Source of the DNA: Pedobacter alluvionis
Lineage (GTDB): Bacteria > Bacteroidota > Bacteroidia > Sphingobacteriales > Sphingobacteriaceae
Direction: 5' to 3'
Length of the DNA: 64,000 nt
Assembly (NCBI RefSeq): GCF_003664035.1
Contig: NZ_RCCK01000013.1
Coordinates: forward strand, 124,001-188,000
Shown: positions 59,885-64,000 of the stretch, one piece after another
Position numbering within the stretch: position 1 is the stretch's first letter
Layout of the letters: every line of letters starts with the position of its first letter
Translations under genes and position numbers: made by a program
Notes under the pieces: model-generated
What the model saw: only the letters and a program-made list of their open reading frames with translations
What the model was told of the DNA's origin: nothing
The model's database searches: none

Positions 59885-59971
59885 CGTCATTGCGAGGAGG
59901 AACGACGAAGCAATCTTAATGCGTTCGCTGGTAGCGATAGTTGTAAGATTGCTTCGTGCCTCGCAATGACG
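59885..59971. repeat. Long palindromic repeat, CGTCATTGCGAGG ... CTCGCAATGACG
   Basis: Same family as 30092-30186 and 49047-49140, with inner GAAGCAATCTTA and TAAGATTGCTTC. The loop (ATGCGTTCGCTGGTAGCGATAG) is the reverse complement of the loop in the other two copies while the outer flanks keep their orientation. It ends 11 bases before the symporter ATG. Confidence 0.85.
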
Positions 59972-59982
59972 GAAATAAGTAT

Positions 59983-61221
59983 ATGGAAAAAAACAACATT
60001 CTTAAAAATTACTCAGGCTTATTATGGCTTTTGGCAGGAATAACTGTTGGAAGCATAGTAGGTTTAATTTTTGGGAAAAGGGTTGAAAGTATAAAGCCAT
60101 TAGGAGATATATTTTTGAACCTGTTGTTCACTGCTGTTATTCCTTTGGTATTTTTTGCGGTTTCATCTGCCATTGCAAATATAGACAGGACTAAAAAACT
60201 GGGGAGATTATTAACCGTAATGGTTTTGGTTTTCCTGGCAACAATACTGATTTCTGCAATTTTAACATTGGCAGCTACATGGCTTTTTCCGATCCATCAA
60301 CAATTGGGAAGTGCAACAATGCCGACAGAACCTGAAAAAATACAGTCATTTGGCGAGCAAATGACGCAACTTTTAACCGTAAGTGAATTTTTCGAGATCG
60401 GAAGCAGGAAAAATATGCTGGCACTGATTATTTTTTCAGTTTTGGTGGGATTTTCTACTTTATACGCGGATAAGGAAGGTGAAGGCTTTAAAAAATTCCT
60501 TGTTTCTGGTAATGAAGTGATGAAAAAACTCATTATTTTAATCATGAAACTCGGGCCGATAGGTCTAGGTTCCTATTTTGCCTATCAGGTTGGTGTATTT
60601 GGTCCACAGCTTTTTGGAACATACGCAAAAGCTTTAAGTTTGTATTATGGTGTTGGGGCATTCTATTTTATCGTTTTTTTTACTTTATACGCTTTTGTTG
60701 CAGGTGGATTTAAAGCTATAAAAGTGTTTTGGAAAAATAATATTGTACCTTCTTTAACTTCTATCGGTACCTGTAGCAGTATTGCCACTATTCCGGCTAA
60801 TTTAGAAGGGACAACAAAAATGGGAGTGCCTGCTTACATCACCAATGTGACGATTCCTTTGGGATCAACTTTGCATAAAGATGGGTCGAGCATTAGTTCC
60901 ATTATAAAAATTGCGGTGGTTTTTGCCATTTTCGGTAAAGATTTAGTACATGTGGATACCATTATTTTAGCCTTAGGTATTACGGTTTTGGTGAGTATAG
61001 TAGAAGGTGGAATACCAAATGGCGGCTATATTGGAGAATTATTGATGATTTCGGCCTACCAATTGCCACCGGAAGCTTTGCCACCAGCTATGATTATAGG
61101 AACTTTGGTTGATCCGATGGCTACTTTGTTGAATGCTACCGGCGATAATGTTGCAGCAATGTTAATTGCCAGGTTTACGGAAGGTAAAAATTGGATGGAA
61201 AATAAGGATTTGTCATCCTGA
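59983..61221 (+). CDS. Dicarboxylate/amino acid:cation symporter (DAACS family)
   Basis: A 412-residue inner-membrane symporter that takes up dicarboxylates, glutamate or aspartate with Na+ or H+. The helices are clear, e.g. LLWLLAGITVGSIVGLIFG, and the transport motifs are intact: SIGTCSSIATIPANLEGTTKMGVPAYITNVTIPLGSTLHKDGSS, and PPAMIIGTLVDPMATLLNATGD. ATG at 59983 (MEKNNIL) is preferred; the longer start (MPRNDGN...) translates the repeat. Its last two serines and the stop codon lie in the left end of the next repeat. Next to nadA an aspartate supply role is tempting but unproven. Confidence 0.92.
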   Translation: MEKNNILKNYSGLLWLLAGITVGSIVGLIFGKRVESIKPLGDIFLNLLFTAVIPLVFFAVSSAIANIDRTKKLGRLLTVMVLVFLATILISAILTLAATWLFPIHQQLGSATMPTEPEKIQSFGEQMTQLLTVSEFFEIGSRKNMLALIIFSVLVGFSTLYADKEGEGFKKFLVSGNEVMKKLIILIMKLGPIGLGSYFAYQVGVFGPQLFGTYAKALSLYYGVGAFYFIVFFTLYAFVAGGFKAIKVFWKNNIVPSLTSIGTCSSIATIPANLEGTTKMGVPAYITNVTIPLGSTLHKDGSSISSIIKIAVVFAIFGKDLVHVDTIILALGITVLVSIVEGGIPNGGYIGELLMISAYQLPPEALPPAMIIGTLVDPMATLLNATGDNVAAMLIARFTEGKNWMENKDLSS

Positions 61222-61293
61222 CGCAGGAAGGATCTGCTAGCTATGAAACACCAGCTGGCGCAGATAAAGATTCTTCGCTATGCTCAGAATGAC
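61212..61293. repeat. Repeat, GTCATCCTGAC ... TCAGAATGAC
   Basis: A member of the GTCATTCTGA family. Its first 10 bases overlap the 3' end of the symporter gene and supply its stop codon. Confidence 0.65.
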
Positions 61294-61343
61294 AATTGAT
61301 TTTAAAAAATAAAAATATGGGGCTTCGCCTCTAACTATTGTAT

Positions 61344-62384
61344 ATGTTTGAAAATAAAGAGCGTACAGATATTAATGAATTAGGAGAATTTGGGTTAATT
61401 AAACACCTGACCACTAATTTCAAAATTAAAAATGATTATTCCGTAAAAGGTGTTGGAGATGATGCAGCCGTTTTAGATGCTAAAGGAAAACAGACTTTAA
61501 TCTCGACCGATTTATTGTTGGAAGGAATCCATTTCGATTTGGCTTATGTGCCTTTAATGCACCTGGGATATAAAGCAGTGCAGGTAAACTTGAGTGATAT
61601 TTATGCGATGAACGGAAAGGCAAGCCAGATTACGGTTTCACTGGGTTTGTCGAGCAAATTTCCGCTGGAAGCTGTTGAAGAGATTTACAAGGGAATTGAA
61701 CTGGCTTGCAACAAATATAACATTGATTTAATCGGTGGCGATACTTCCTCAAGTAAACAAGGTTTGGTTATCAGTATTACCAGTATTGGTTATGCTGATG
61801 CAGATAAAGTAGTGTACAGAAATGGCGCTCAGGAACATGATTTATTGTGTGTTTCGGGTGATTTGGGTGGTGCTTATTTAGGGCTGCAAATTTTAGAAAG
61901 AGAGAAATTAATTTATCTGGAAAATCCACAGATCCAACCAGATTTAGAAGGTAAAGATTATATCATCGAAAGACAATTGAAACCAGAAGCCAGGATGGAT
62001 ATTGTTGCGCTTTTAGATGAAATGAATATCAAACCAACCTCTATGATCGATGTTTCTGATGGTTTAGCTTCTGAAATTTTGCATTTGGCAGAACAATCTG
62101 ATAAAGGAATGACCATTTATGAAGAGAAAATTCCTTTAGATCCAATGACTTATGAAACTGCCCGTGAGTTAGGTTTAGATCCAACGGTTTGTGCATTAAG
62201 TGGTGGCGAAGATTATGAGTTGTTGTTTACTATCAGTCAGGAAGATTATAAAAAACTGAAACATGATGTAGATATCACCGTAATTGGACATGTTACCGAT
62301 AAAAACTCGGGCTGCAAAATGGTTTCTAAATCAGAAAAAGTGCATGAGCTAAAAGCCCAGGGCTGGAATGCTTTTAATAAATAG
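61344..62384 (+). CDS. thiL: Thiamine-monophosphate kinase
   Basis: ThiL phosphorylates thiamine monophosphate to the active pyrophosphate. The 346-residue protein has the family set: N-terminal LGEFGLIKHLT, GVGDDAAVLDAKGKQTLISTDLLLEGIHFDL (ATP/Mg site, about 37-66), the VNLSDIYAMNGKASQI block, NIDLIGGDTSSS, and C-terminal MIDVSDGLASEILHLAE. It lies alone after the symporter. A TTG six bases upstream is possible but the ATG at 61344 is preferred. No other thiamine gene is near. Confidence 0.93.
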   Translation: MFENKERTDINELGEFGLIKHLTTNFKIKNDYSVKGVGDDAAVLDAKGKQTLISTDLLLEGIHFDLAYVPLMHLGYKAVQVNLSDIYAMNGKASQITVSLGLSSKFPLEAVEEIYKGIELACNKYNIDLIGGDTSSSKQGLVISITSIGYADADKVVYRNGAQEHDLLCVSGDLGGAYLGLQILEREKLIYLENPQIQPDLEGKDYIIERQLKPEARMDIVALLDEMNIKPTSMIDVSDGLASEILHLAEQSDKGMTIYEEKIPLDPMTYETARELGLDPTVCALSGGEDYELLFTISQEDYKKLKHDVDITVIGHVTDKNSGCKMVSKSEKVHELKAQGWNAFNK

Positions 62385-62406
62385 ATTTTTGTAAAAAACG
62401 ATACGT

Positions 62407-62488
62407 CGTCATCTCGACTGTAGCGTAGCGAAATGGAGAGATCTGCTGATATAGATTTCTCGACTCGTTGCACTCGCTCGAAATGACG
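62407..62488. repeat. Palindromic repeat, CGTCATCTCGACT ... TCGAAATGACG
   Basis: Same family as 56168-56251, with AGCGTAGCGAAATGGAGAG and TTTCTCGACTCGTTGCACTCG inside. It lies between convergent thiL and rmuC. Confidence 0.82.
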
Positions 62489-62561
62489 ACATTGTTCTTT
62501 TAAATCCTTTTTTTGGTATAGATTACAGAAATCCGTCGGCTTCGCCTTATAATTATGAAAA

Positions 62562-63947
62562 TTATAAATCTTGCGTTTCGTTAATATCCAAATACTTCGT
62601 ATCAATCTGTTTAGTAGCTTTTGCACCCAATTTCTTAATCTTTTCTGAAGTATTAGTTAGATTACCTGAACCGACTGATAGTTTATTAATGGCTTTATCA
62701 TAAGCATCCTGCCCGTTTTTGATGTATTTGCCAATGTTTTCCATGTCGGCAACAAAACCCACAAATTTATCGTACATGCTGCCACTCAAACGGGCAATTT
62801 CCATTACGTTGCGGTTCTGGCGTTCCTGTTTCCACATACTGGCAATGGTGCGTAAAGTAGCCAAAAGCGTTGATGGACTCACAATTACTACCCTTCTGTC
62901 CCATGCAAAGTTGAAAAGTTCTGCATCTTTTTGAACCGCGATACTGAAAGAAGATTCGATTGGAACAAACAGCAAAACAAAATCCGGAGAATTGATTTTA
63001 TATAAATCCTGATAGTTTTTAGCAGATAATTCCTGGATGTGATTCTTAATTGAGGCCAGGTGCTGTTTTACATAGCCTTCACGCTCTTCATCGGTGTCTG
63101 CTGATACAGAACGCTCATAAGCCACCAAGCTCACCTTAGCGTCAACAACAAGGTGTTTATCATCCGGGAGGTCGATCACCACATCGGGCTGGTAGCGGCT
63201 ACCTTCTGCGGAGGTATGGGAAGCCTGGATACGGTATTCCTGATCCCTAACTAAACCAGATCGCTCCAGCACCTTTTCCAAAATGATCTCGCCCCAGTTT
63301 CCCTGTTTTTTACTGTCGCCTTTTAAAGCTTTGGTTAAATTATTGGCATCTTCCTGGATGAGTTTGCTTTGAGTCTGCAGTTCAGAAATGACACCTTTCA
63401 AAATATTCCTTTCGTCAGATTCGGCTTTGTAAACCTTTTCTACTTTATCTTCAAAAGCTTTTATATTTTCTTTTAAAGGATTGAGGATAATATCCAGGTT
63501 GGTGCGGTTCTGTTCAATAAATTTGGTGGATTTTTCTTCCAGAATTTTATTGGCAATCAATTCGAAATCTTTATTCAGTTTTTGTTGCGACTGCTCATAA
63601 CTTAATTTTTGTTCCACTAACTTTTCTTTTTCAGCCAGGTAGAATGATCTGGTGCTTTCCAGCTCACGGTTGGCGTCGGCAAGCCGATCCCGTTCAGCCT
63701 GTAATTCATCAATTAAGCGTTGCTGTTCTTCTTTAAGCAAGGCAGTAATGTGATCTTTTTCAGTAGATAAATTAGAAACACGTTCATCAGCTTTCGCTAA
63801 ACTAATTTTTAAAGCTTCATTTTCACTTTTTATCCGCTCAAAATCTTCTATCGATACAACAGATAGTGCTGCTTGGGGTTTCTTTAGCAATAAAATGACC
63901 AGGACAATTAAAATAACAATTAGTAAAGCAATGCCGATAATCTCCAT
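62562..63947 (-). CDS. rmuC: DNA recombination protein RmuC
   Basis: RmuC limits recombination at inverted repeats. The 461-residue protein has an N-terminal membrane helix (MEIIGIALLIVILIVLVILLL), a long coiled coil (about 30-200) and the RmuC nuclease-like domain (about 210-440), with QGNWGEIILEKVLERSGL, YQPDVVIDLPDDKHLVVDAKVSLVAYERS and LFVPIESSFSIAV. The gene faces thiL tail to tail across a repeat; its start is near the right edge of the window with nothing recognisable beyond it. Its presence in a repeat-rich genome is apt. Confidence 0.93.
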   Translation of the reverse strand: MEIIGIALLIVILIVLVILLLKKPQAALSVVSIEDFERIKSENEALKISLAKADERVSNLSTEKDHITALLKEEQQRLIDELQAERDRLADANRELESTRSFYLAEKEKLVEQKLSYEQSQQKLNKDFELIANKILEEKSTKFIEQNRTNLDIILNPLKENIKAFEDKVEKVYKAESDERNILKGVISELQTQSKLIQEDANNLTKALKGDSKKQGNWGEIILEKVLERSGLVRDQEYRIQASHTSAEGSRYQPDVVIDLPDDKHLVVDAKVSLVAYERSVSADTDEEREGYVKQHLASIKNHIQELSAKNYQDLYKINSPDFVLLFVPIESSFSIAVQKDAELFNFAWDRRVVIVSPSTLLATLRTIASMWKQERQNRNVMEIARLSGSMYDKFVGFVADMENIGKYIKNGQDAYDKAINKLSVGSGNLTNTSEKIKKLGAKATKQIDTKYLDINETQDL

Positions 63948-64000
63948 AATGATAAAAATTTTAGCAAAAATGGAGATTTAAAATAGATATACCAAAAAAA

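Noticed and set aside
1..64000. CRISPR arrays, tRNA, rRNA, prophage, insertion sequences
   Set aside because: I looked through the gaps for regular direct repeats, T-loop and anticodon-arm patterns and transposase or integrase genes, and found none that hold. A covariance search would settle tRNA.

Overview
The window looks like a chromosomal segment of a Bacteroidota bacterium, most likely Sphingobacteriaceae and close to Pedobacter. This is judged from gene content and style, not from a database search. The pointers are a PorX-type response regulator of the type IX secretion system, a fused LpxC-FabZ protein, promoters of the Bacteroidota form (TAnnTTTG at -7, TTG about 19 bases upstream), few Shine-Dalgarno sequences, many Bacteroidota-specific DUF families (DUF4175, DUF6265, DUF6364, DUF6952, HYC_CC_PP), and many short palindromic intergenic repeats. 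I see no rRNA, tRNA, CRISPR array, prophage or insertion sequence.

Layout. 1-5261: partial D-Ala-D-Ala dipeptidase, alanine dehydrogenase, tsaE, porX and an HD phosphohydrolase. 5349-9787: lipid A operon lpxD / lpxC-fabZ / lpxA with a GNAT acetyltransferase and an orphan ABC ATPase. 9868-11616: a likely structured small RNA with its own promoter and terminator, then two tandem EF-P genes, one of which lacks the usual tip lysine. 11886-17217: 5-formyl-THF cyclo-ligase, hutI-hutG, exonuclease III, a ParE-type toxin-antitoxin pair and an exported cyclophilin. 17312-22945: a cluster of metal-binding (probably copper) proteins: HYC_CC_PP, exported HMA protein, outer-membrane protein, DUF3347, an HMA-AraC regulator, YceI, a DOPA dioxygenase-like enzyme and an HMA-MauE membrane protein. 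22946-34729: a PIN/DUF6364 toxin-antitoxin pair, small exported and DinB proteins, aldehyde dehydrogenase, a degenerate FAD-binding protein, an S9 peptidase, a peroxiredoxin-thioredoxin-DUF6952 operon and PEP carboxylase. 34992-39575: a TetR-controlled tripartite efflux operon with a visible operator. 40282-45319: small membrane protein, DUF2911, then a two-gene unit of phosphocholine-type phospholipase C and a GDPD-GH16 fusion. 45714-63947: DUF4175 protein, ybeY, an ABC-F protein, two parS-like palindromes in front of mnmG, an Ig-like lipoprotein, gamma-carbonic anhydrase, divergent nadB/nadA with an AT-rich DnaA-box-like gap, a DAACS symporter, thiL and rmuC.

Most of the non-coding DNA is taken up by several families of short palindromic repeats whose ends share a GTCAT...ATGAC frame. 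The most interesting points are the GDPD-GH16 fusion paired with phospholipase C, which could act on phosphate-decorated beta-glucans; the parS-like sites with a possible origin 6 kb away; the tandem EF-P pair; the small RNA candidate; and the metal-binding cluster without any visible pump.
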